Assembly: GCA_905480145.1 (NCBI GenBank)
Contig: CAJQPA010000012.1
Location: forward strand, 1 to 64,000
DNA from: an uncultured Flavobacteriales bacterium
GTDB lineage: Bacteria; Bacteroidota; Bacteroidia; Flavobacteriales_D; Crocinitomicaceae
Length of the DNA stretch: 64,000 nt
Reading direction: 5' to 3'
Position numbers and translations under genes: made by a program. The notes beneath the pieces were generated by a model. The model did not search any database. It was given only the letters and a program-made list of their open reading frames with translations, and was not told the origin of the DNA. The first letter of the stretch is position 1, and each line of letters opens with the position of its first letter. Shown piece by piece: positions 7,949 to 16,324 of this stretch.

Positions 7949-9709
7949 TTAGAGTTTAAAGGAACTATTAATAGGACGAATAGATCCATCAGGAAACTTC
8001 ACTTTACATCTAAACGAAATTATTGTACCTCGCGGTGCTTGCCTGATCAAAGAAAGAGCCGCAGAAATATCATTGCTCCTTCCTTTAAGTGGTGCTCCTG
8101 GTCCAGCTCCACACTCCCAACTGATTACTTTGAAATCAACATTTAATGGAATCTCCGGCGGGTACTTAGCAAAAAGCTTCGTCGCCCTTACATTTGGTCT
8201 AGAATTCTCATCCGCACCGCCCCAAAATATTGAAGGTTTTGGTAAATTCCGAACTTTGTAGCTCAACGTTTTTAAAACCTTTTGCTCACCAGTATTTGAG
8301 TTGACACCAACAACCTTCAAAACAGCCGTTCTTGCCCTTCCTGTTGGTTTTACAACCCACCCATCAGATGATTTAGAAATCGAAACATTGGAACCACTTA
8401 ATTTAGTAATATCAAAACCAGAAGCGGTTGCGCGAACATTATTTTTAAACCCACGATACAAAGTATTCATGTCTGTCAATTCAATAGAACCAGATGGTTC
8501 CATAATCACAATGTCATGAGACCATTTCTCCTCCTTCCATTGTCCAGATTTCTTTTGAACAGACACCGTTCCTGAAAGTGACATTGAACTTCCTCCGGCC
8601 TTAAATTTTATTTCGCCTTGCCCATTAGCAATGTTAATTTGCGCGCCATCCATATTATTAATAGTTACACGCGGCTGCTTATCAGTGTCAAAAGCTGCCA
8701 TCATAACATTAACACTGACATCATCCCCTCTATTTGCCACTGCCGGTCCATATGCTAGAGGAATCACTTTATTAAAAGAATAATCACCTCCCGTAACTCT
8801 ATTACGAATAAGAGTAACCGCCTGCGATCTAGCAGCTAGGATGTCATTTTGCAAGGAAGTTAAAGATGCAATTGCTGCTACAGCTGGAGAATGATCAAAT
8901 GTTTTTCCTAACCAGTGAACATCATTGACGCCATTGGCCGATGATAATTCATTCTTGGTAAGAATACTATAAATTTCTATAATATCTTCTTGATCATCAG
9001 GATGCACTTTGTTTTTATTAATTTCTTGTTTTAATAGTTCTTTGAGCATGCTTTGAGACGCGAAAGAATTAAAATGTTCCGTTTTAAATGAAAATCTCTG
9101 ATCATAAACGGCTTTCTTATTATCATTATACATCACATGCGAACTAGCAATCTTAGAAGTTAACTCTAATCTATAATCATTAATTGAATTCCATAACTCA
9201 AGGCCATTACCAGATGGCGCTTTAAGATCAGTAGCATCACCAAGCATAATACGCATGGGATCATCGAATTTATCTTTGCTTTGCACATAACTTAGATTCA
9301 TCCGAATAGGTTTGATACCTTTCACATTAGGATCCGTCACAAGGATTGATTGAACTTTACCTACAGTATTTACATCCTCACCTATATCTTCAAGAATTTG
9401 TAATTTAAGCGCATCAATCATTTTGATACGTGTCTCGGTCATTTCATCGATTTCAGCAACGGTACGAACTAGTAGTTTTGCTTTATCAGCTCTTTGGATA
9501 TTAGACCTATCCATTGATACCTCAGTCAACTCAGACTTCTTCTCATCCCCACGATACAGTTGAGTAAGATTGGAAGTTTGCATATTCTCTTCAATAGATA
9601 CAAAAGCATCCAAAATAGATTTAGATACGTTTAACGCCAGTAATGCTGTTAGCACGAGATACATCATCCCGATCATTTTTTGTCTTGGTGTTTCCTTTCC
9701 TCCTGCCAT
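7949..9709 (-). CDS. GldM paralogue, type IX secretion motor subunit
   Basis: The 586-residue protein parallels the canonical GldM at 10854-12611 along its whole length: near-identical N-terminus (GGKETPRQKMIGMMYLVLTA, with the motor residue Arg9), one membrane helix at about 12-33, then the four-domain periplasmic stalk, sharing blocks such as TFDHSPxVAAIASL, YSFNKxxPLAYGP and KLFAKYPPEIPLN. The first periplasmic domain (about residues 45-200) is the most diverged. GldM dimers thread a GldL pentamer and transmit proton-driven rotation, so this copy could form alternative or mixed dimers with GldL. It follows gldN but is separated from it by a strong terminator. Confidence 0.88.
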   Translation of the reverse strand: MAGGKETPRQKMIGMMYLVLTALLALNVSKSILDAFVSIEENMQTSNLTQLYRGDEKKSELTEVSMDRSNIQRADKAKLLVRTVAEIDEMTETRIKMIDALKLQILEDIGEDVNTVGKVQSILVTDPNVKGIKPIRMNLSYVQSKDKFDDPMRIMLGDATDLKAPSGNGLELWNSINDYRLELTSKIASSHVMYNDNKKAVYDQRFSFKTEHFNSFASQSMLKELLKQEINKNKVHPDDQEDIIEIYSILTKNELSSANGVNDVHWLGKTFDHSPAVAAIASLTSLQNDILAARSQAVTLIRNRVTGGDYSFNKVIPLAYGPAVANRGDDVSVNVMMAAFDTDKQPRVTINNMDGAQINIANGQGEIKFKAGGSSMSLSGTVSVQKKSGQWKEEKWSHDIVIMEPSGSIELTDMNTLYRGFKNNVRATASGFDITKLSGSNVSISKSSDGWVVKPTGRARTAVLKVVGVNSNTGEQKVLKTLSYKVRNLPKPSIFWGGADENSRPNVRATKLFAKYPPEIPLNVDFKVISWECGAGPGAPLKGRSNDISAALSLIRQAPRGTIISFRCKVKFPDGSIRPINSSFKL

Positions 9710-9713
9710 AATT

Positions 9714-9746
9714 CAAATTTTATTGGTTTATAACAGTGGAATGCAA
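9714..9746 (-). promoter_or_regulatory. possible promoter of the gldM paralogue
   Basis: On the minus strand TTG (9746-9744), 21 nt, then TAAAATTTG (9722-9714), which has one base more than TAnnTTTG. It lies four bases from the ATG at 9709. Together with the terminator upstream it suggests separate transcription of this gene. Confidence 0.35.
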
Positions 9747-9764
9747 GAAAGAAAAATAAGTAAC

Positions 9765-9794
9765 AAAAAAAACCCTTTACATTACTGTAAAGGG
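9765..9794 (-). terminator. intrinsic terminator after gldN
   Basis: CCCTTTACA (9773-9781) and TGTAAAGGG (9786-9794) make a perfect 9-bp stem with a 4-nt loop, followed on the minus strand by eight T (9772-9765). It closes the gldKLMN transcript before the second gldM. Confidence 0.85.
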
Positions 9795-9819
9795 CTTATA
9801 TTATAATTATTCAAATTAA

Positions 9820-10842
9820 TTAGAACGACCAAACATCGTGTTCAATATTTCTAATTTCATTTCTAATCTTTTGTGATTCATACAATGCATCAACTCCTGC
9901 CTGGTACGTTTCAATTTTTCTATCGTGTATGTTACTCTCTTTATAAATAACAGAACTGAACCTACGTTTCCAGAATAAATCATCAAAACTCATCCATTGT
10001 GCATCATTCGATTCATTGTAAACAAAGTAATTATTGAATACAAATCTACAATGAGGAAAGTATAACCAGAATAATTCTCTCATTCCACTAATACTCTTCT
10101 CACCTTGAGAATCTTCAGTTACTTCATATACAACTGGCGCAATTGCAAGAATACGAACATCTAAAACTGATCTTTCTTTATCAAAGAACCAATCTTCTTT
10201 AATTCTATATTGAACAATATCTTTTGATGTATACCACATTGTATCTGGTGGTGGATACTTAAAAGTTGAAGAACCATCCGGCAATGTCAATATTATTTCA
10301 TAACCATCATCATCTACTTCCGCTATATCACTTTGAGGACCTAATTTACCCAAAAAGTAAACCATTTCTTCTCTGTAAATAGAATCTGTATCATATGTTA
10401 ATCCTGGCTCAGGATCAACAGGGTACTTCAACTGATATCCATCCCATTCACCAAATTGGTTTAAAGGATTATAAGGAGAGAATACTCTTAAATCACCTTT
10501 GATGATGTGCGTACGTATAACAGTCCAAAGACTCCAACGTGTAGCATTTTTCACCCAGTCACCTCCACCAGTAATCTCATCTAGCGGATAATATAGTGTG
10601 TGATTAATCTTTTCTCTTAAGTCTAGATATTCAAATGCTCTTCTGCTCCAAATGGCATCTGCCTCTCTCACGTGCTCATAAGGAATCATTCTTTTGGTAG
10701 GAATATGTTCTTGAATGAACACCCCATCAATGATTCCTTCTGTAGGAACATTCACAGGCCCACCATCGATATCCGGTTGAGCATATGCTGTAGCAGTTCC
10801 GAAGAACGCTACTGTACATATTGAATAAATTAAACTTCTCAT
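9820..10842 (-). CDS. gldN: gliding/type IX secretion protein GldN
   Basis: The 340-residue periplasmic protein has a signal peptide (MRSLIYSICTVAFFGTATAYA). Typical GldN blocks follow: RRAFEYLDLREKINHTLYYP, SLWTVIRTHIIKGDLRVFSP, the KEDWFFDKERSVLDVRI segment, and WLYFPHCRFVFNNYFVYN-type sequence before SFDDLFWKRRFSSVIYKESN. GldN (PorN) associates with the lipoprotein GldK in the periplasmic ring under the outer membrane and contacts the GldM tip. It begins 11 nt after gldM and is the last gene before a strong terminator. No gldO-like second copy is present. Confidence 0.95.
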   Translation of the reverse strand: MRSLIYSICTVAFFGTATAYAQPDIDGGPVNVPTEGIIDGVFIQEHIPTKRMIPYEHVREADAIWSRRAFEYLDLREKINHTLYYPLDEITGGGDWVKNATRWSLWTVIRTHIIKGDLRVFSPYNPLNQFGEWDGYQLKYPVDPEPGLTYDTDSIYREEMVYFLGKLGPQSDIAEVDDDGYEIILTLPDGSSTFKYPPPDTMWYTSKDIVQYRIKEDWFFDKERSVLDVRILAIAPVVYEVTEDSQGEKSISGMRELFWLYFPHCRFVFNNYFVYNESNDAQWMSFDDLFWKRRFSSVIYKESNIHDRKIETYQAGVDALYESQKIRNEIRNIEHDVWSF

Positions 10843-10853
10843 AATTCTAAATT

Positions 10854-12611
10854 TTAAATTTTAAAAGCACCTGCTTTTTTTCTACGAATTCCGTCGGGAC
10901 CAACTACCGTAGCAATAAAACTTACAGTCATTCCTGAACGCGCTTGTCTTATTAACGACGAAGCAGCAGAAATGTTACTACCAGACCCAGAAGGCGGTCT
11001 ACCTGGTGCTCCAGGTATTGTACATTCCCAAGCAACGATCTTAAATGTTGCATTTAAAGGAATCTCAGGTGGGTATTTAGCAAAAAGCTTTGTTCCATTC
11101 TTGTTTGCTTTTGTTCCAGATTTAGCACCACCCCAATACAATTCAGGATCAGGTAAGTTACTAACTCTATATTTTACTTTTTTCAATTGCTTAGATTCTC
11201 CAGTTGCCGAATTTTTACCCGTTACTGTTAAATAAGCTTCTCTTGCTCTACCAGTTGGTTTAGCTATCCATCCTGTACCTGATTTCGAAAGAGCAACTCC
11301 ACTTCCTCCAAGACTAGTTTGATCATAACCAGAAGCCGTAGCCTCTACTTTATTCGCATAACCTCTATACAACATGTTCATTTCTGGTAATTCAATAGAG
11401 CCAGCAGGTTTCATGATAATAATCTCATGCGACCAGTCTTCTTTCTTTTCAACACCTGATTTGTTCTTGATTGAAACAGTACCTTTCAATGACATTGTAG
11501 AACCACCAGCAGTCAATTTTACAAGACCTTGTCCGTTTCCAGGATATTCAACTGTTGCACCTTCATAACCATCTACAGTTACTTTAGGCTGATTGTCTGA
11601 ATCAAATGCAGCCATCATAACTTGCAATTCAACCGCATCACCACTATTTGAGACCATTGGTCCGTATGCTAATGGCATAATCTTGTTAAAGCTATATTCA
11701 CCAGTAGACACTTTCGATTTCCAATGTGCCAAAGATAAAGCTCGTGCAGCAAGAACATCTTGTTGCATAGAAGACAATGAAGCTATCGCAGCAACTAGAG
11801 GCGAATGATCAAAAGTTTGACCAATCCAATGCACACCTTCCATTCCATGAACAGTGTTTATTTCCTTCTTCGTCATTCCCATATAGAGATCTTGCAATAC
11901 TTGCTTATCATCTTTATGAACCGTCTTAATGTCGATCATTTTTTTAACCTGCGCTGATAAATCTGCGTTACTCTTAAAATCGTTAATATCTTTAACATTC
12001 ACTTTATAATCGGTTTTACCCCATTTATATGTACCTGTCAATTCAACAATTTTCTTTCTGTAAGCGTTAAAATCATTCCAAAGTTTATCACCGACACCCG
12101 ATGGGTTTTTGATATCTTCACCGATAATCTCATGCATCGGAATATCATATTGATCCTTTGCTTGAACCGCCATTAAATTCATTCTAACTGGCAAAGCACC
12201 TCGAGACTTATCATACTTAGTCCAAATGATAGTTTCCTCATCTTTGTCTTTCATCGTAGTTGCATCCTCACCACTTTTGGTCATGATGTCTACTTTGATT
12301 TCATCGATTTGCTTAATCATCTTAGCAGCCTCATCATCAATTAAAGCCATTTGCTTTAATACATAATTTAACTTCTCAAGTTTCGCTTTATTTTCAGCAT
12401 CATTTTTAGTAGAGCTTTTTTCTGACGCTACATCGGAAATAAATCCAGTTCCTCTATCGAACTGAACAATATTCCCTTTCTGTGTATTCTCCTCAATCGC
12501 TACGAAAGCATCAAGGATAGATTTAGATACATTCAGGGCTAAAAGAGCGGTAAGTACTAGGTACATCATCCCGATCATCTTTTGCCTTGGGGTTTCTTTT
12601 CCTCCTGACAT
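10854..12611 (-). CDS. gldM: gliding/type IX secretion motor protein GldM
   Basis: The 585-residue inner-membrane protein has a short cytoplasmic N-terminus with conserved Arg9, a single membrane helix (about 12-33) and a long periplasmic stalk of four domains, matching the standard GldM/PorM size of about 510-590. Family blocks include GVHWIGQTFDHSPLVAAIAS, YSFNKIMPLAYGP and LFAKYPPEIPLNATFKIVAW. Its position between gldL and gldN identifies it as the canonical copy. With GldL it converts proton flow into rotation that drives type IX secretion and gliding. Confidence 0.96.
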   Translation of the reverse strand: MSGGKETPRQKMIGMMYLVLTALLALNVSKSILDAFVAIEENTQKGNIVQFDRGTGFISDVASEKSSTKNDAENKAKLEKLNYVLKQMALIDDEAAKMIKQIDEIKVDIMTKSGEDATTMKDKDEETIIWTKYDKSRGALPVRMNLMAVQAKDQYDIPMHEIIGEDIKNPSGVGDKLWNDFNAYRKKIVELTGTYKWGKTDYKVNVKDINDFKSNADLSAQVKKMIDIKTVHKDDKQVLQDLYMGMTKKEINTVHGMEGVHWIGQTFDHSPLVAAIASLSSMQQDVLAARALSLAHWKSKVSTGEYSFNKIMPLAYGPMVSNSGDAVELQVMMAAFDSDNQPKVTVDGYEGATVEYPGNGQGLVKLTAGGSTMSLKGTVSIKNKSGVEKKEDWSHEIIIMKPAGSIELPEMNMLYRGYANKVEATASGYDQTSLGGSGVALSKSGTGWIAKPTGRAREAYLTVTGKNSATGESKQLKKVKYRVSNLPDPELYWGGAKSGTKANKNGTKLFAKYPPEIPLNATFKIVAWECTIPGAPGRPPSGSGSNISAASSLIRQARSGMTVSFIATVVGPDGIRRKKAGAFKI

Positions 12612-12673
12612 GGTATATTAATTTATTAGTTAAACAATTAGTTACTTCTTATTTCCAAATAATAGATTGCCCC

Positions 12674-13468
12674 TTATTTAGAAATAGTCATAGCCTTTAA
12701 CATATTTCCATATACGCTATTCAAGTCAGTCAAGTTTTGAGATAACATAGACATGTTTTCTTTGTATAGACGAGTATCTTCAACTGAATCAGAAAGATTT
12801 TTCATCATATCAGTTACTTGACCTTGGAATTTCTCAGTAGCTTCTAAATGAGCAGAAGATCCTTTTAATTGTAATTCATATACATTGTTCAATGCAGATA
12901 AATTTTTAGAAACTTTCCCCATTTGCTCTCCGAAAGATTCACCTTCTGCAGTAGCAGAAGTCATTCCAGAAATAGCCATAGATGCTTTCTCGTAAGAATC
13001 AGATAATTTAGACACCTTATCAGATGCTCCTTGCAAACTATCAACGTAAGAATCTGTTGCCGCTGCTGCTGAAGAAATACCTTTCAACTGCGCTGCATTA
13101 TCTCCTAGGCTTCTCATACCGTCACCTAATCTTGTTAATAATTCACCATCAATTTTAGCCTCTTCAAGCATTTGATCTAATTGATCAGTAATACCTGTTG
13201 CTTTTTTACCTCCCGCTTCAAGAGCATGATCATCATCATGACCTAATGCCAATTCTGGGTAAACAAGTTCCCAGTTTGGATCTTCATGAATAGGCTCAAA
13301 TGCAGAGAAAGCAAAAATTACCGCCTCTGTAGTAAGACCCACAACAAGCATTGGTCCCGCTCCTGGCCAGTGCATAATTTTAAACATTGCTCCAAGAATT
13401 ACAACTGCTGCACCTAATCCGTACAATTTAGCCATAAAATTTTTCCACGCTTTTCCTCCAATTTTCAT
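12674..13468 (-). CDS. gldL: gliding/type IX secretion motor protein GldL
   Basis: The 264-residue protein has two membrane helices (about 15-33 and 39-58). Charged residues used by the motor are present: K30 and H33 in helix 1 and E48 in helix 2, matching the proton-pathway positions described for F. johnsoniae GldL (around K27, H30, E49). SAFEPIHEDPNWELVYPEL is the family block after helix 2. A long cytoplasmic helical tail (about 90-264) contains Ser/Ala/Asp-rich coiled-coil stretches. It sits between gldK and gldM, 62 nt before gldM. Confidence 0.95.
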   Translation of the reverse strand: MKIGGKAWKNFMAKLYGLGAAVVILGAMFKIMHWPGAGPMLVVGLTTEAVIFAFSAFEPIHEDPNWELVYPELALGHDDDHALEAGGKKATGITDQLDQMLEEAKIDGELLTRLGDGMRSLGDNAAQLKGISSAAAATDSYVDSLQGASDKVSKLSDSYEKASMAISGMTSATAEGESFGEQMGKVSKNLSALNNVYELQLKGSSAHLEATEKFQGQVTDMMKNLSDSVEDTRLYKENMSMLSQNLTDLNSVYGNMLKAMTISK

Positions 13469-13556
13469 AATCTTTCTAGTTTTACTTTGGTTTGTTAATA
13501 CTTACTGTTTAGTTATAACGATGGATTTTTCCCACCGCGTTTTGTTGTTGTTAATC

Positions 13557-15104
13557 TTAACGAAGGTTTATGTCGTTTCGATTGTCTTGGCCACCTTCTG
13601 AAGTAAAATCTCTTCCACCACGTCCAAGGTGTGTCATTACGTTTCTATATCCAACGTAAGACTTGGCTGTATCTTGATACTCGAATGTACGAGTTCCGTT
13701 TCTTAAATAATATCCAATGTCTTTCCAAGAACCACCGCGAAGAACTTTACGCTTCATTGAGGGCGGATCCCAGTCCATTGCATTATACCTATAATCAGTA
13801 TTTAAATCATGAGAAAACTCATACATCGATTCATCATAAGCTGTTTCACACCATTCTGAGACATTACCTGCCATACAATATAACCCCCATCCGTTTGGAT
13901 TGTAAGAAAATACTTTGACCGTATGGAATCCACCATCTTCAAAATATCTACCTCTCATTGGTTTAAAATTCCCTAAGAAACAACCGGACTCATTTCTGAT
14001 ATACGGTCCACCCCATGGATACTGAGACAATTGTAAATCACCACGTGATGCTCTTTCCCATTCTGCTTCAGTAGGCAGACGGAAATCATTCACAAACAAA
14101 TCTCCCATTGCAACCAACCAATTGTTTAACAATTGTGTTCTCCATACAGAAAATGCTTTCGCCTGAACCCATGTCACACCAACTACTGGATAGTTATCAT
14201 AAGCTGGATGCCAGAAATACATATTTGTCATTGGATCATGAAAAGAGTATGTGAAATCACGTACCCAGCATAAAGTATCAGGATAGACATTGATAATTTC
14301 ATCAATAATAAAACGCTGACGATTTGCATGCCCTCTAATTGCATTACTTTGACCTTTCTTATTAATACCATTACTTAAGTCTAAATCCTGACCTTGTGGT
14401 TCTTGGGTAAAAGGATGCGGAGGTGTTTCCAATTCTCTATGCTCATCGATTAATTTATTCCCTTGATTGTCATATGCATCAGGAGAAATATTTATTCGTC
14501 CTCTTTTAGCCGCTTCAACCAAATCAATCCAGTAGTATCTAAACATTAGTTTTCTAACATCAAGCTCTCTTCTTTTATAGTAGCGCTGAGGCTGCGGGTA
14601 ATACATATCCGCCAAAATAGGCACCAATTCAGGGTCTGCATATGAAAAACTTCTATCCCAGTTTAATGAAAAAACTGTTCTGTTTAATTCACGGTCAGAA
14701 CCATCGTATTCTACATACTCAAGAGCACCTTCATCAAAATACATATCATTGTAATTGATGAAACGATCTGCATCTTCGTCTTCTTCCAGACCATAATATA
14801 TTTTATCACGGGCAATTGAATCTCGCACCCATTCAACAAATTGACGATACTCATTGTTCGCAATTTCAGTTTGATCCATGTAAAAAGCTTGGACTGAAAC
14901 AGTCTTTGCCCTTGTTTGATGCAAAAATGGCATATCACCATCATTCTCACCCATCTGATATGAGCCAGCAGGGATATAAACCATTCCCAGTGGAATTTGG
15001 GGCTGATAAACTGGACGGCCTAAAGCACCAGTCAACTCTCCTGTTCGAGAACTACATGATGCGAGCACAATACTAAGAATACCTACTACTAATAAATTTT
15101 TCAT
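13557..15104 (-). CDS. gldK: gliding/type IX secretion lipoprotein GldK
   Basis: The 515-residue lipoprotein (lipobox VLASC, Cys 17) carries a formylglycine-generating-enzyme-like (FGE-sulfatase) fold: IPAGSYQMGEND, DQTEIANNEYRQFVEW, RLPTEAEWERASRG, GNVSEWCETAYD and RKVLRGGSWKD. In GldK/PorK this fold is structural: the protein forms rings with GldN on the periplasmic face of the outer membrane. It is the first gene of gldKLMN, with a predicted leader of about 87 nt. Confidence 0.95.
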   Translation of the reverse strand: MKNLLVVGILSIVLASCSSRTGELTGALGRPVYQPQIPLGMVYIPAGSYQMGENDGDMPFLHQTRAKTVSVQAFYMDQTEIANNEYRQFVEWVRDSIARDKIYYGLEEDEDADRFINYNDMYFDEGALEYVEYDGSDRELNRTVFSLNWDRSFSYADPELVPILADMYYPQPQRYYKRRELDVRKLMFRYYWIDLVEAAKRGRINISPDAYDNQGNKLIDEHRELETPPHPFTQEPQGQDLDLSNGINKKGQSNAIRGHANRQRFIIDEIINVYPDTLCWVRDFTYSFHDPMTNMYFWHPAYDNYPVVGVTWVQAKAFSVWRTQLLNNWLVAMGDLFVNDFRLPTEAEWERASRGDLQLSQYPWGGPYIRNESGCFLGNFKPMRGRYFEDGGFHTVKVFSYNPNGWGLYCMAGNVSEWCETAYDESMYEFSHDLNTDYRYNAMDWDPPSMKRKVLRGGSWKDIGYYLRNGTRTFEYQDTAKSYVGYRNVMTHLGRGGRDFTSEGGQDNRNDINLR

Positions 15105-15183
15105 TCTACCTCTTTTAATTCTTACCGGATATCTCTATTAACTTTACTTACAGGATCTGATTACTTCAATATAACGGCATTAT

Positions 15184-15195
15184 ACCTTTAAAGGT
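15184..15195. promoter_or_regulatory. 12-bp palindrome at the predicted gldK transcription start
   Basis: ACCTTTAAAGGT is a perfect palindrome centred where transcription from the candidate gldK promoter would begin. The same 12-mer occurs at 4747-4758. Operator function is inference. Confidence 0.3.
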
Positions 15196-15197
15196 TA

Positions 15198-15228
15198 CAA
15201 ATATTCAAAAAATAATTGACAATTACAA
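15198..15228 (-). promoter_or_regulatory. candidate gldKLMN promoter
   Basis: On the minus strand TTG (15228-15226), 20 nt, then AATATTTG (15205-15198), one mismatch from TAnnTTTG. The -33 box lies in the last codon of the porP/sprF-like gene. No terminator separates the two genes, so readthrough is also possible. Confidence 0.4.
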
Positions 15229-16164
15229 CCACCTCGGGTGTTTTGATTTCTGGATTGGAGGTGTCGGAAGATAATAGCAATACTTAGCCATTACCTCATG
15301 AGAACCAGCTGAAATACCAGACAATCTATTGATAGTCACATCATAAGAATAACCAATCGTTAAGTTCGGTATCACTTCATATCCAAGCATGACCGCAATA
15401 GCATCAAACGTTCTATATGTCAACCCCCCATAAGCATTAAACGCCCCATGATACATATATCTAACGTTTACATCTGCAGAAGCTAAAACTAAATCAGATC
15501 TAAACAATGCATTTGTCTCTATATCACCTTTAGAACCGAAAACATTATTAAAAGTTTTTCCACCCATCAAATAATAATGACGAGCAGTATTATATGTCGT
15601 TGGATTCACGCCTTCCGAACTCAATAAAGATTGCGACAAATGTGTAGAACTAATCCCCACATAATAGTCAGCATTTCCTTTAAGGTATATTCCGAAATTT
15701 AGGTCTAAATTATTATCGCTGTATGCTACAGGTAAAGTATTATCAACACTTGTCGTTGGTGGCTCCCAATTTGGAGACATCGAAAAATTAGTTAAACCAA
15801 CACCTATCCCTACTCCAAAAGTACCTATTGTAGGAACCGTGTAAGGAAACGAATAGTTTAAGACAACGTTATTTTGCCTATTAAAACCAATTTGATCATG
15901 AAACATGGAGATACCAACTCCACCTGGAAAAAAACGTGTCAAGTTAGCTTCGATATTCAACAACATCGAATTTGGTGCTCCATTTACTTTATCCCATTGA
16001 TTTCTATATACCATTGCTCCACAAATCCCTTCATCGATTCCAGTTTCACCTGGATTCAAACTCATCTTATCATACATAAAGTGAGTAATTAATTTGTCTT
16101 GTTGAGCAAAAGAATAGGAGCCTACAACGATGAACAACAATAACAATAAAGAATTTCTTTTCAT
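15223..16164 (-). CDS. PorP/SprF family outer-membrane protein
   Basis: This 313-residue barrel protein has a signal peptide (MKRNSLLLLLFIVVGSYSFA). Family blocks: DKLITHFMYDKMSLNPGETG, CGAMVYRNQWDKVNGAPNS, FPGGVGISMFHDQIGFNRQN, LGYEVIPNLTIGYSYDVTINRL and SHEVMAKYCYY. PorP/SprF proteins dock specific type IX effectors or act with the outer-membrane assembly. The ATG at 16188 would put eight residues before a normal signal peptide, so 16164 is chosen. Placement directly before gldK matches porP-porKLMN in Porphyromonas. Confidence 0.92.
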   Translation of the reverse strand: MKRNSLLLLLFIVVGSYSFAQQDKLITHFMYDKMSLNPGETGIDEGICGAMVYRNQWDKVNGAPNSMLLNIEANLTRFFPGGVGISMFHDQIGFNRQNNVVLNYSFPYTVPTIGTFGVGIGVGLTNFSMSPNWEPPTTSVDNTLPVAYSDNNLDLNFGIYLKGNADYYVGISSTHLSQSLLSSEGVNPTTYNTARHYYLMGGKTFNNVFGSKGDIETNALFRSDLVLASADVNVRYMYHGAFNAYGGLTYRTFDAIAVMLGYEVIPNLTIGYSYDVTINRLSGISAGSHEVMAKYCYYLPTPPIQKSKHPRWL

Positions 16165-16324
16165 AAGTGTAATAATAAATAAATGCAACTAATTCGTTTT
16201 AATTTACGTCTTTAAGCTTATTATATAGGCGTCTAAAATAAGTATTAATATTATAAATAAGAACTTATTACAGTATATTTTTAGAAAAAATTCCTTTACA
16301 CAGAAAACACAAACTAGGTTGATA

